The notes: generated by a model from the sequence alone, not told the origin. Numbered from the stretch's first letter, positions 1 through 7,062 are shown. The stretch: 32,090 nucleotides of DNA from Fibrobacter succinogenes (GCA_902794535.1 CADBHQ010000044.1:1-32090); one strand, 5' to 3'. Made by a program: numbers and translations.

Positions 1-99
1 GCAGATTGCGGCGGTCAGAGTGGTTTTGCCGTGGTCAACGTGGCCGATGGTGCCGATGTTGCAGTGCGGCTTGCTTCTGTCAAAATGTTCTTTTGCCAT
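1..99 (-). CDS. tuf: Elongation factor Tu, N-terminal fragment cut by the window edge
   Basis: EF-Tu carries aminoacyl-tRNA to the ribosome as a GTP complex in the cytoplasm. Only the first 33 residues lie in the window. They start [12 protein letters not shown] and include the complete P-loop GHVDHGKTT at residues 19-27, which is diagnostic for EF-Tu. The ATG is preceded by a GGAG ribosome binding site seven bases upstream. The gene is the last visible member of a minus-strand tRNA-tuf unit: tRNA-Thr(GGU) ends 22 bases upstream, so the mRNA is probably released by tRNA processing. Identification is near certain; nothing can be said about the rest of the protein. Confidence 0.96.
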
Positions 100-121
100 G
101 ATTCTATCTCCAATTAGTGAG

Positions 122-193
<72 letters not shown>

Positions 194-198
194 TTAAT

Positions 199-235
199 AG
201 CCTGCTGAAGCGCTCTCTGCTTCAGCAGGCTTTTT
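199..235. other. 13-bp perfect hairpin between tRNA-Tyr and tRNA-Thr
   Basis: Arms 199-211 (AGCCTGCTGAAGC) and 219-231 are perfectly complementary around a 7-base loop. On the plus strand a T run (231-235) follows, which gives the shape of an intrinsic terminator, yet no plus-strand gene precedes it. On the minus strand, the direction of tRNA transcription, no U run follows, so it should not terminate the tRNA-tuf transcript. It could be an RNA processing signal or a block against antisense transcription. It occupies the place where tRNA-Gly stands in the E. coli operon. Confidence 0.75.
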
Positions 236-239
236 ATCG

Positions 240-322
240 TGGGCCGTCGTGGTTTCGAACCACGGTAGGCGTAAGCCAACGGATTTACAGTCCGTCCCCT
301 TTAACCACTCGGGCAACGACCC
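240..322 (-). tRNA. tRNA-Tyr (anticodon GUA)
   Basis: A class II tRNA of 83 nt on the minus strand with a long variable arm. The anticodon stem-loop is ACGGA-CTGTAAA-TCCGT, giving anticodon GUA. The T arm is CGTGGTTCGAAACCACG, the acceptor stem GGGTCGT/ACGGCCC and the discriminator A. CCA is not encoded. It is the second tRNA of the operon. Confidence 0.96.
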
Positions 323-332
323 ATTATGTCTA

Positions 333-405
333 AGCCAAAGATAGGAATCGAACCTACGACCGGCTGATTACAAATCAGCTGCTCTACCAGCTGAGCTACT
401 TTGGC
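333..405 (-). tRNA. tRNA-Thr (anticodon UGU)
   Basis: A 73-nt cloverleaf on the minus strand with acceptor stem GCCAAAG/CTTTGGC and anticodon stem-loop GCTGA-TTTGTAA-TCAGC, giving anticodon UGU. The discriminator base is U, as in the other tRNA-Thr of this cluster, and CCA is not encoded. It is the first gene of the tRNA-tuf unit, corresponding to thrU of E. coli. Confidence 0.96.
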
Positions 406-443
406 ACTGTCTAAATTCATTACTGAACATAGAAGTGTGCCAA

Positions 444-472
444 ATTTAATAAGATTTAACCCGACTTGTCAA
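444..472 (-). promoter_or_regulatory. Promoter of the tRNA-tuf operon
   Basis: On the minus strand a perfect -35 box TTGACA (467-472) is followed by a 17-base spacer and TTAAAT (444-449). One base further on the sequence reads TAAATTTG, which matches the Bacteroidota -7 consensus TAnnTTTG. The region upstream (473-510) is very rich in A and T and could act as an UP element. The predicted start near 437 gives a short leader before tRNA-Thr(UGU). Confidence 0.8.
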
Positions 473-574
473 CGAAAAACGTCAAAAAAAGCAAAAATTT
501 TTCATTTTTTTCAAGAAACCTGTCTACATCATAGATAAAAGAGTGTGAATAAATTGTGAATAGTTTTAAAAAGT

Positions 575-607
575 CAAAAAAGAACCCCTTTTCGGCGGAA
601 AAGGGGT
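575..607 (-). terminator. Intrinsic terminator after the four-Cys lipoprotein gene
   Basis: A perfect 10-bp hairpin (584-593 with 598-607, loop of 4) is followed on the minus strand by TTCTTTTTT (575-583). It ends the transcript of the lipoprotein gene at 642-1550 and insulates the tRNA promoter. The stretch 473-574 holds no gene that I can see. Confidence 0.88.
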
Positions 608-641
608 CTAAATTATTCAACCACAATTAGTTATAAATTGG

Positions 642-1550
642 TTAATACCATAAGTCTTCCATACCGAGAGACCCGTCCAAAAAGCCCGCGCAAACGTCCT
701 TTTTCAGGTACACGGCCATATCTTCCAGGGTCAAGGTCTTACCATCCTGCGCTTCGGGGACCAAATAGGTTATAGTCGAGCCATCACAATACACGCCAGA
801 AACGTCGGATTCTCGACGATAAGCGCTGCAAACATTCGCAAGCGTATCCAAAGACACTCCGGTATAGGCTTCTGCTATATAGAACGATCCTGTTGGCACA
901 CCAGCAAAGTCATATTTCATAACTAGCATGGACATGGCCTTCGTTGGAAATACCGCAGTCATAATAACGGTATCGGCAGTAAGATTGACATCGCAACTCA
1001 GGGCCGGTTCACTAGATTCAGCATTACCATAGATCCATTTCCCGGGTATTTCGGACATCATATCCTTATAGGTATCATAAAAGTCGTCGCACTGGCTCTT
1101 AAAACTCGGGACCATGTTGCCAAGCATCAGCGATTTCGAGAATTCGTTCACAGAACCAAGTTCCGCCTTGCCTCTAACACGAGAGTTAGAACAAGACGTT
1201 TCTATACCTTCTATAGATTCCTGTATACTTTCACAAGCATCTTGTGACTCACCCTGGAAAACGCCTGTCATCATGACATCGACATAGTAATACGAAGGAT
1301 CTCCCGCTTCGACATCGTATATCACATTCAGGTTGGCGTCATACATCGCCAAGTCATAAATCATTTCCAAAGTCACATGATCACCCTGAGAATACACATA
1401 GCAATCAAATGATGCGTTGGAGCCCTTTTTCAAATGACGTTCGTGCAAGGGCGTGCCATAGTCATCGGAGCGTTCTAGCCATCCAGATTCTTCCGTTGTA
1501 CAAGCTGCAAATACAAATGGCAAGAGCAAAGCACCCAAAACATATTTCAT
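642..1550 (-). CDS. Predicted lipoprotein with two copies of a four-cysteine domain
   Basis: I do not recognise the family. The 302-residue product begins with a signal peptide and a lipobox ending at Cys17 (FVFAAC), so it should be anchored to a membrane, probably the outer one. The rest has eight cysteines at 50, 106, 120, 154 and 186, 241, 255, 287. The spacings are 56/14/34 and 55/14/32, which together with matching flanks (DCYVYS / SCDVNL, YYYVDVMMTGV / SFYIAEAYTGV) shows an internal duplication of a domain of about 105 residues. The even cysteine number suggests disulphides in the periplasm or on the surface. A strong AAGGAGG precedes the ATG. The gene is monocistronic, with its own promoter and terminator. 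Function unknown. Confidence 0.88.
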   Translation of the reverse strand: MKYVLGALLLPFVFAACTTEESGWLERSDDYGTPLHERHLKKGSNASFDCYVYSQGDHVTLEMIYDLAMYDANLNVIYDVEAGDPSYYYVDVMMTGVFQGESQDACESIQESIEGIETSCSNSRVRGKAELGSVNEFSKSLMLGNMVPSFKSQCDDFYDTYKDMMSEIPGKWIYGNAESSEPALSCDVNLTADTVIMTAVFPTKAMSMLVMKYDFAGVPTGSFYIAEAYTGVSLDTLANVCSAYRRESDVSGVYCDGSTITYLVPEAQDGKTLTLEDMAVYLKKDVCAGFLDGSLGMEDLWY

Positions 1551-1575
1551 AATTCCTCCTTATTGGTCGTTGTAC

Positions 1576-1605
1576 AATATAGTCTTTTTTTTGCGAAATT
1601 GGCAA
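1576..1605 (-). promoter_or_regulatory. Promoter of the four-Cys lipoprotein gene
   Basis: On the minus strand TTGCCA (1600-1605), an 18-base spacer rich in A, and TATATT (1576-1581) form a good sigma-70-like promoter. Transcription would start near 1569 and give a leader of about 18 bases that includes the AAGGAGG site. Confidence 0.6.
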
Positions 1606-1626
1606 CAAGTTAACCAAATGAGTTTT

Positions 1627-1632
1627 TATATT
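1627..1632 (+). promoter_or_regulatory. Candidate -10 element for a leaderless thioesterase mRNA
   Basis: TATATT ends six bases before the ATG at 1639, and the longer string reads TATATTTA, close to TAnnTTTG. If used, transcription would begin at or next to the start codon. No convincing -35 box is present and no usable ribosome binding site would lie in the leader. Confidence 0.4.
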
Positions 1633-1638
1633 TAGGGC

Positions 1639-2046
1639 ATGGAAATTTGTACATATAAACACACCGCAAGAATTGAAGTCCGCTACGCAGAGACCGACCA
1701 AATGGGCATTGTCCACCACTCCGTTTACGCCGTATGGTTTGAACAGGCCCGCACCGAATACTTCCGCACCGCAGGTGCAAGTTACGCCGACATGGAAGCC
1801 GAAGGCTTCGGAGCCCCAGTACTTGAGCTCAATATCAAGTTCAAGCAGCCGACCCGCTATGGCGAATTCGTAGACATCGAAACCACCATGTACCGCGAAG
1901 GCCTCAAAGTGCGGTTTGAATACAAACTATACGTAGACGGCAAGCTCTGCACCCTCGGGACCTCGCTCCATTGTATGCTGAAAAACGGCAGACCCACCCG
2001 CGAACTACCGAGCAGCTTCAGCAAGTTTGAATTCGTAGAAGCGTAG
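1639..2046 (+). CDS. Acyl-CoA thioesterase, YbgC/4HBT hotdog family
   Basis: The product is a small cytoplasmic hotdog-fold enzyme expected to hydrolyse acyl-CoA thioesters. Residues 12-43 carry the family signature: RYAETDQMGIVHHSVY with the catalytic Asp20, followed by WFEQARTEYFR. The length of 135 residues is normal for the YbgC/FadM group. The exact acyl substrate cannot be read from the sequence. In many bacteria YbgC sits with the tol-pal genes, but here it is alone, divergent from a lipoprotein gene. The ATG at 1639 fits the start of the family and lies only six bases after a -10-like element, so the mRNA may be leaderless. Confidence 0.9.
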   Translation: MEICTYKHTARIEVRYAETDQMGIVHHSVYAVWFEQARTEYFRTAGASYADMEAEGFGAPVLELNIKFKQPTRYGEFVDIETTMYREGLKVRFEYKLYVDGKLCTLGTSLHCMLKNGRPTRELPSSFSKFEFVEA

Positions 2047-2070
2047 ACTTTTCTCGATACTGCATACAGA

Positions 2071-2106
2071 ACGACCGGCTTTTTAGTCCGGTCGTATTTC
2101 TTTTAT
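2071..2106 (+). terminator. Intrinsic terminator after the thioesterase gene
   Basis: ACGACCGG (2071-2078) pairs with CCGGTCGT (2088-2095) around a 9-base loop, followed by ATTTCTTTTAT. It lies 25 bases after the thioesterase stop codon. Confidence 0.82.
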
Positions 2107-2143
2107 AGGATTTGGCCTGATAAGGCGCCAATATGTGACGCAG

Positions 2144-2204
2144 GTATCATAATTTTGACTTTTTTCATTTTGTATCATTAAAAACTTGTTTGATGATACA
2201 AAAT
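2144..2204 (+). promoter_or_regulatory. Candidate operator: 12-bp inverted repeat plus an extra half-site
   Basis: ATTTTGTATCAT (2167-2178) and its exact reverse complement ATGATACAAAAT (2193-2204) are separated by 14 bases. A further direct half-site GTATCAT lies at 2144-2150. The centre-to-centre spacing of the arms is 26 bases, between two and three helical turns. The right arm lies inside the spacer of the predicted promoter of the adjacent TIGR02147 regulator gene, so binding there would block RNA polymerase. Autoregulation by the product is an inference. The repeat lacks a U run and so is not a terminator. Confidence 0.6.
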
Positions 2205-2214
2205 TATCTATATT
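2186..2214 (+). promoter_or_regulatory. Promoter of the TIGR02147 regulator-lipoprotein operon
   Basis: TTGTTT (2186-2191), a 17-base spacer and TATATT (2209-2214) predict a start near 2221 and a 32-base leader containing the AGGAGA site used at 2253. A second -35-like TTGACT at 2155-2160 exists but has a poorer -10 partner. The choice between them is open. Confidence 0.45.
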
Positions 2215-2252
2215 CAAAATGCGGGGGTAATTCACCCGTGTTAGGAGAATCT

Positions 2253-3077
2253 ATGAAACCAATAACTGAATATCGTGATTATCGCTGCTGCATGCAGGAC
2301 TTTTACGATGAACGTAAGAGGACGAGTTCGTTCACTTGGCGAGAGTTTGCCCGCTTGGCGGGCTTCACATCGCCAACGTACTTGAAGCTTGTGTGCGAAG
2401 GGAAAAGCAGCCTCAGCGAACTGGGGATCGAAAGAGTCGCCACGGCCATGAATCTGGGGGGCTTCGAATACAATTATTTTCGCTATCTGGTGCGGTACAA
2501 CCAGGCCAAGGATGACGAAACAAAAAAGAACGCCTTCGCAAGCATGAAGGATATCGCGAAAGCGAACAAGATTCGAGTGGTCGACGCCGATGCCTTCACG
2601 TATTTTGAATCTTGGAAAAATCCGGTCTTGCGTGAACTGGTGACCATGATGCCAGGCGCCACCCCCGAAGCAGTCGCCGAGATGTGCTGGCAACCGGTTA
2701 CAGCAGAAGAAGTTCGCAAGTCTCTAGACTTTATGGTGAGCGTCGGAATATTGCAGCGCAAGTCGAAAAACGTCTATGTACAGACAGACAAAGCATTGGT
2801 CGGCAATTCCGAAGTGATGCCCCTGGTAGTGCGCTCCATGCTCCGCGAAATGGCCGGCTTTGGACAGAAGGCTATCGACGAGTTCGACACCAATGAACGC
2901 GATGTTTCCGGTGTGACCATGGGAATCGACCGAGAAACCTATGAACAAATTGTGCGGGAACTAGAATCCTGCCGCAGAAAAATTGTGGCTATCGCCAACA
3001 CGAGTAAGGAACCGTGTCAAGTTTACCGCTTAAACTTGCAAATGTTCCCATTGTCAAAGAATACACAAAAAAAATAG
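2253..3077 (+). CDS. TIGR02147 family protein (Fibrobacter paralogue family), predicted DNA-binding regulator
   Basis: The 274-residue product has the layout of the TIGR02147/DUF4423 paralogue family of Fibrobacter. The N-terminal third (residues 4-70) opens with ITEYRDYRCCMQDFYDERK and then FTWREFARLAGFTSPTYLKL, a helix-turn-helix of the type LAGFxSPTYLKLV, so it probably binds DNA. The remaining two thirds resemble the family's conserved C-terminal domain (VTAEEVRKSLDFMVSVGIL, a winged-helix-like segment). I chose the ATG at 2253 because an AGGAGA site stands five bases before it; an upstream in-frame ATG at 2193 lacks one and lies inside the inverted repeat. The lipoprotein gene follows 10 bases downstream, so the two are an operon. 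The regulated targets are unknown. Confidence 0.9.
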   Translation: MKPITEYRDYRCCMQDFYDERKRTSSFTWREFARLAGFTSPTYLKLVCEGKSSLSELGIERVATAMNLGGFEYNYFRYLVRYNQAKDDETKKNAFASMKDIAKANKIRVVDADAFTYFESWKNPVLRELVTMMPGATPEAVAEMCWQPVTAEEVRKSLDFMVSVGILQRKSKNVYVQTDKALVGNSEVMPLVVRSMLREMAGFGQKAIDEFDTNERDVSGVTMGIDRETYEQIVRELESCRRKIVAIANTSKEPCQVYRLNLQMFPLSKNTQKK

Positions 3078-3087
3078 CGAGGAGTAT

Positions 3088-4911
3088 ATGAATAATTACA
3101 TAAAGACAAACGTTTTATGCTGTGGGTTGTTGGGTGCCCTCGCATTGACGGCCTGTTCAGATTCCAGTACCGCCCAAAACTTCGGTACCACCGAAGAGAG
3201 GAACGCATTCTGGGATGAATCATCCAATCTTGTAGCATGGAAAGTCATGAAGGGTTCCGACATTCAGTTGGAAAACACCAAGAAAGCACTACTCGGTCGC
3301 GTTTCGCTGGAAAAATCCGGCGCAAACGGCCTTGCCCGCGCAGGCATTGCCTACGACGTTTCCAACTCGGATGGTTCTCCTGCAGATCTTTCTGTGGGTA
3401 ACGACGGCCTTTGCATTGCATACCAGTCTGATTTTGACGTAGAAGTCCGCCTCGATACGGAAGACTACGCCAGCTCTTCTGTGGACAAGGACGTGCCCTA
3501 TGTCAGCTTGAGCATGAAGGATGGTGGCAACGAAAGCCATTGCGCTAGCTGGAAAGACTTTAGGACGAAGGATTCGGACGACAAGGACGGTTCTAAATTC
3601 GCCACGAAGGTGCGTTCTGTGCAGTTAGTCTTTGTGGGTGCATCGGGTTCGTCGGGTGAATTCAGCATTCAGCGACTGACTCCGTATGTTCGCTCGGACT
3701 TGTGGTTTGGCAAATCAGATGGCGCTCATGTAGAGACTGGTTTTGCTAAAGGCGATGAAGGAACCTCGGGCCAATTGACTTTCTTTGGAGATTCTTCCGA
3801 AGCCTATTTCGAATGGGGTTACCCCCACGATGATACGGAACTGGACGAAAAAATCGATAACAATGAAGGCATTGATGGCAACGTTGTCTTCGAGGGTTCC
3901 AGTCCCAATCCGGATGTCGGTTTTGAATTCCTTGTCGCAGGCAAAACCACTAAAAACGACAAGGATTTTATTTACACGGCAAACGTGTCTAACCTGTGGA
4001 AAGGCATGTGTCTGGAATACGATTCGCAGATGGATATCGTCATGGAACTCGTTCCCGGAGATTCCTCGGCAGGTACCCTTGAAAACGATGTCAAGACAAT
4101 GACCTTTGCGAAGAACTACGACATGGAAAAGAACTGTGTGGTATTCGCAGACGTTCTGGATGGTTCCGACGATATCCTGAAGCATTTGGCAAAGATCCGC
4201 GTGAAATTCGCAAAAGAAAACAAGGCTGGAACGGCTGTCGAAATCAGACGAATCAGCGCCTTGGTACCGGAAAATCTTTCTGTCAAGGAATCTGGCGAAT
4301 TAAAGGTAGTGACGCCGACGCAGTCTTCTAACTACAAGTCGGGAACAAGCTTCTTGTGGGACGGCTCCGTTGACGGCGACCACGTGGACCTCGGCATTTC
4401 CGGTGCAACGGCTGGCGGAATTTGGACCAATTCGCCCGAAGAAACGGATAGATATACCTTCGGGTTCCCCAAAAATCTTAAAACTGACGATAACGGATAC
4501 GTCATTGCGTCCTTGGTAAGCAAGTATCACAAGTTTACTGGATACGTGAAATCTGACGAAGATGACAACAATATTGCAACGATTAGCCTCAACACCGTGA
4601 ACTCGAACTTGGAACCAGCCGACATTAGCGCCTGGAATGGTTTCTGCATCCACTACGAGGCGGATAGCGAAATCAGAATCACGATTGTCACGGACTCTGC
4701 GGCACACAAATACTGGTACGCCGAAGTGCCGTACTCCGACGATATGGTTTGGGGCAAGGTTTCTTGGGACGCCTTCCAGAATATCGACGAAGAATCCGAT
4801 GAAAAGATCGAAGATGTCATCGGAGTAGTTTCTCAGGTTCAGCTCCGATTCCCCTACGATGGCGGATTTACCGTAGACAGGTTCGGTTCTTACGACCAGT
4901 GCGGTAAGTAA
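3088..4911 (+). CDS. Predicted lipoprotein with three tandem beta-rich repeats
   Basis: The 607-residue product has a signal peptide with lipobox ALTAC (Cys23). The mature part consists of three repeats of roughly 190-210 residues. Matching anchors are GLCIAYQSDFDVEVRL (107-122), GMCLEYDSQMDIVMEL (306-321) and GFCIHYEADSEIRITI (518-533). Each is followed about 45-60 residues later by a strand pair such as VQLVFVG/FSIQRL, IRVKFA/VEIRRI and VQLRFPY/FTVDRF. Repeats 2 and 3 also share LWFGKSDGAHVETG / LWDGSVDGDHVDLG at their starts. This looks like a jelly-roll, carbohydrate-binding-like fold, but that is inference from strand pattern alone. Cys pairs 109/152 and 308/350 could form disulphides in repeats 1 and 2. 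A GAGGAG site precedes the ATG. It is co-transcribed with the TIGR02147 regulator. Confidence 0.87.
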   Translation: MNNYIKTNVLCCGLLGALALTACSDSSTAQNFGTTEERNAFWDESSNLVAWKVMKGSDIQLENTKKALLGRVSLEKSGANGLARAGIAYDVSNSDGSPADLSVGNDGLCIAYQSDFDVEVRLDTEDYASSSVDKDVPYVSLSMKDGGNESHCASWKDFRTKDSDDKDGSKFATKVRSVQLVFVGASGSSGEFSIQRLTPYVRSDLWFGKSDGAHVETGFAKGDEGTSGQLTFFGDSSEAYFEWGYPHDDTELDEKIDNNEGIDGNVVFEGSSPNPDVGFEFLVAGKTTKNDKDFIYTANVSNLWKGMCLEYDSQMDIVMELVPGDSSAGTLENDVKTMTFAKNYDMEKNCVVFADVLDGSDDILKHLAKIRVKFAKENKAGTAVEIRRISALVPENLSVKESGELKVVTPTQSSNYKSGTSFLWDGSVDGDHVDLGISGATAGGIWTNSPEETDRYTFGFPKNLKTDDNGYVIASLVSKYHKFTGYVKSDEDDNNIATISLNTVNSNLEPADISAWNGFCIHYEADSEIRITIVTDSAAHKYWYAEVPYSDDMVWGKVSWDAFQNIDEESDEKIEDVIGVVSQVQLRFPYDGGFTVDRFGSYDQCGK

Positions 4912-4933
4912 AAGAAGTTTGGTGGTTAAAGAG

Positions 4934-4963
4934 GAAATAGCCGCGAGAAATCGCGGCTATTTC
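4934..4963. terminator. Bidirectional terminator between converging genes
   Basis: A perfect 13-bp stem (4934-4946 with 4951-4963) closes on a GAAA loop. T-rich ends in both directions (TATTTC and its mirror) suit it to ending both the lipoprotein transcript from the left and the histidine phosphatase transcript from the right. Confidence 0.85.
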
Positions 4964-4979
4964 TGTATGGTACTTCCAT

Positions 4980-6968
4980 CTAGTTCGCATACCCAGACTT
5001 GAGACCGCGAACCGCGACATAGCGGCGATTTCCCTTCTTGTCAATGATAATCGCAACGCCTGCTAGGTTGTTAATCCACTTGCCGCCATCATATTTCTTA
5101 AGTTCAATCTGCAAGTTTGAACAATAAGCCACAAGCGGAACCATCACCTTGTCATGTGAACTCAAAAGGACGAACTTTTCTGTCGGGTACTTCTTGAGAA
5201 GAACATCCTCGATAAGCTCCACGGAACGTTCGGCGAGATTGTAGTATGCGGCATTATCACCCGTCGAATAAGCACCCGTGTAGGCGTACTTAGAAGTCAC
5301 TTCCCAGCCACCGCCACACTCGCTCTTCGCCTTTTCGAGAGCCTCATTATTCTTGGCATACCAATCATCGTTCAGCTGCGGAATCGTATCGCGCTTGTCG
5401 TAAGACTGCCCACGCCCCTTCGCAATCGATTCCACCGTTTGGTGCGCACGCAAGAATTCAGAAGCACCAAGGACAAAGTCCTCGCTGAACTTCGTGAGTC
5501 GAGCGCCAAGTTCTTCGGACTGTTTTTTGCCATTATCCGTAAGCGTCCCACCCTTGCTCGTATCGTCACCACGTTCGGCATGGCGGATCACAAAGATGAC
5601 GCGTTCATCGTCCTTGATACTTTCATAGACATCCTGGATATCCACAAATTCCTTTGCATCAGACTCCGAGACAAAATAACGGTCTTTTTCAAGAGCTGTC
5701 GCCTCACGCCATTCCTTCTTTGCACCATCGTACGTAAAGAAATTGCCCGAGTACGCACCACGACGGACTTCGCCATCTTCGGCGGGTATTGTATCACCAA
5801 TGAAGTCCTTCAAGCTATCCGGGATGAGCACCCATCCATCCTTTTCATTACAGATAAAGCGGTAAAGTGAATGTTTCAGATCGTTATACGACTCTGCATA
5901 AAAACGACTAGCCTTATTCTTGACAAAGAATATTTCCCCCGCAGAACTGCCATCGCATTCCGGAAATTCCAATTCCTTCATGGTGAAGTTCGTGAGGAAC
6001 TTATCAAAGTCTTTATTCTTAGGGAAACGTTCTTTGACGTATTCGCAAGTGAGATCATAACCACCAGATATTTTCAATCCAAGAGCATTATCGGCAGCTT
6101 TAATCCGAGTCTCTTCGTCGTCCCACTTACCATCCTTTGCGACATCGGCAACTATAGCCTTAAACGTTCCTACAAAATCGTAATCATCGAATAAAGCAGA
6201 ACCAGCAGTAATCTGCAACAAGAGCGTTGCCGCCACAAGAGCAGTCCCAGACTTACTAGCCTTAGAAAGATCAATCGTCTCGGTTTGGTCAAAATCAATA
6301 GCATCCAAGTGGAACATATTCCACACATCTTCAGCAGCCTTGCTCTTTGCAGCTTCAAAAGAAAGCTTGTCCTTCCCTGCCAAAAGTACAAGAGCACGTT
6401 CCGTTTCAAGAGTCGTCAAGAGACCCAAGTTGAACTTTTCATTCGAGGAAACATCCCCTAAGGCAGAGAATGTAATCGGATTAGACTTTCCATCGAAAAG
6501 ATTTGTAAAGGTTACTTCAGCGGAGACTTGAACAAAAGACTGAATCAAGTTGACATTCTTGAATTCATAAGCGCCGTCCTCGCCAATTTCTGCCGAGAAA
6601 ACATTTTCCGTTTCATCATAGCCAGCAGCGGAATCCAATTCCACCATTTTGACCTTTTGGACACTGATATAGCTATCCAAACCAACAACACCAGAAACGC
6701 CGACACTAGAAACGGAATCAATAACGCCGAGATCTTCGTCAGGATTAACCTCTTTTAAGCTAGATGAAGAGCCAAGTTCTTCAACGCTACTTGACGAAGA
6801 AGTCTTTTTAGAGACTGAACTTGATGACTCAACAACATTTTCAGAACTAGACGATTCTAATTCGTCTTGAGCATCTTCCTTCTGATTACTGACGGAATCA
6901 TCTCCGCATGCAATCAAAAAAGCTGCTACTAAAGTAGAAAGCGAAATCTGCTTAAAAAAGGTCCCCAT
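4980..6968 (-). CDS. Lipoprotein with C-terminal histidine phosphatase domain
   Basis: The 662-residue product has a signal peptide with lipobox FLIAC (Cys21), then a serine-block linker (residues 39-70, four blocks of SSSS or longer) typical of Fibrobacter surface proteins. Residues 80-340 form a domain I do not recognise. Residues 345-445 contain FFVKNKASRFYAES and SLYRFICNEKDGWV, similar in style to short Trp-rich modules in Fibrobacter lipoproteins. The last 210 residues are a histidine phosphatase (phosphoglycerate mutase-like) domain: RHAER at 462-466 with the nucleophile His463, LTDNGKKQ at 476-483, and SSHD at 603-606 with the second His605. All catalytic residues seem present. The substrate is unknown; the location points to an extracytoplasmic phosphoester. 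A GGGGGA site precedes the ATG. Confidence 0.88.
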   Translation of the reverse strand: MGTFFKQISLSTLVAAFLIACGDDSVSNQKEDAQDELESSSSENVVESSSSVSKKTSSSSSVEELGSSSSLKEVNPDEDLGVIDSVSSVGVSGVVGLDSYISVQKVKMVELDSAAGYDETENVFSAEIGEDGAYEFKNVNLIQSFVQVSAEVTFTNLFDGKSNPITFSALGDVSSNEKFNLGLLTTLETERALVLLAGKDKLSFEAAKSKAAEDVWNMFHLDAIDFDQTETIDLSKASKSGTALVAATLLLQITAGSALFDDYDFVGTFKAIVADVAKDGKWDDEETRIKAADNALGLKISGGYDLTCEYVKERFPKNKDFDKFLTNFTMKELEFPECDGSSAGEIFFVKNKASRFYAESYNDLKHSLYRFICNEKDGWVLIPDSLKDFIGDTIPAEDGEVRRGAYSGNFFTYDGAKKEWREATALEKDRYFVSESDAKEFVDIQDVYESIKDDERVIFVIRHAERGDDTSKGGTLTDNGKKQSEELGARLTKFSEDFVLGASEFLRAHQTVESIAKGRGQSYDKRDTIPQLNDDWYAKNNEALEKAKSECGGGWEVTSKYAYTGAYSTGDNAAYYNLAERSVELIEDVLLKKYPTEKFVLLSSHDKVMVPLVAYCSNLQIELKKYDGGKWINNLAGVAIIIDKKGNRRYVAVRGLKSGYAN

Positions 6969-7017
6969 AAATCGTCCCCCTTATCTTCAAGTTTTGGTGA
7001 ACCCAAAACACCCGTAA

Positions 7018-7027
7018 CAAAATTATA
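7018..7027 (-). promoter_or_regulatory. -10 / TAnnTTTG element of the histidine phosphatase gene
   Basis: On the minus strand the sequence reads TATAATTTTG, which holds a perfect TATAAT (7022-7027) and a TAnnTTTG match (7018-7025). The hexamer 17 bases upstream, TACAAC, is a poor -35. The predicted leader is about 45 bases. Confidence 0.55.
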
Positions 7028-7029
7028 TT

Positions 7030-7062
7030 TTTTGGGGAAATCTTGTTGTAGCGGCCCCAAAA
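7030..7062. repeat. 8-bp inverted repeat between two divergent promoters
   Basis: TTTTGGGG (7030-7037) and CCCCAAAA (7055-7062) flank 17 bases. The pair lies between the divergent promoters of the histidine phosphatase gene and rarA, at the -35 position of the former. It may be an operator; nothing more supports this. Confidence 0.4.

Noticed and set aside
2190..2252. Earlier in-frame starts (TTG 2190, ATG 2193) for the TIGR02147 gene
   Set aside because: They lie inside the inverted repeat and promoter, without an SD; the ATG at 2253 has AGGAGA at a proper distance and fits the family start.
6740..6860. Repeated serine codons as a possible DNA repeat array
   Set aside because: They are protein linkers with varied codons, not a tandem DNA repeat or CRISPR.
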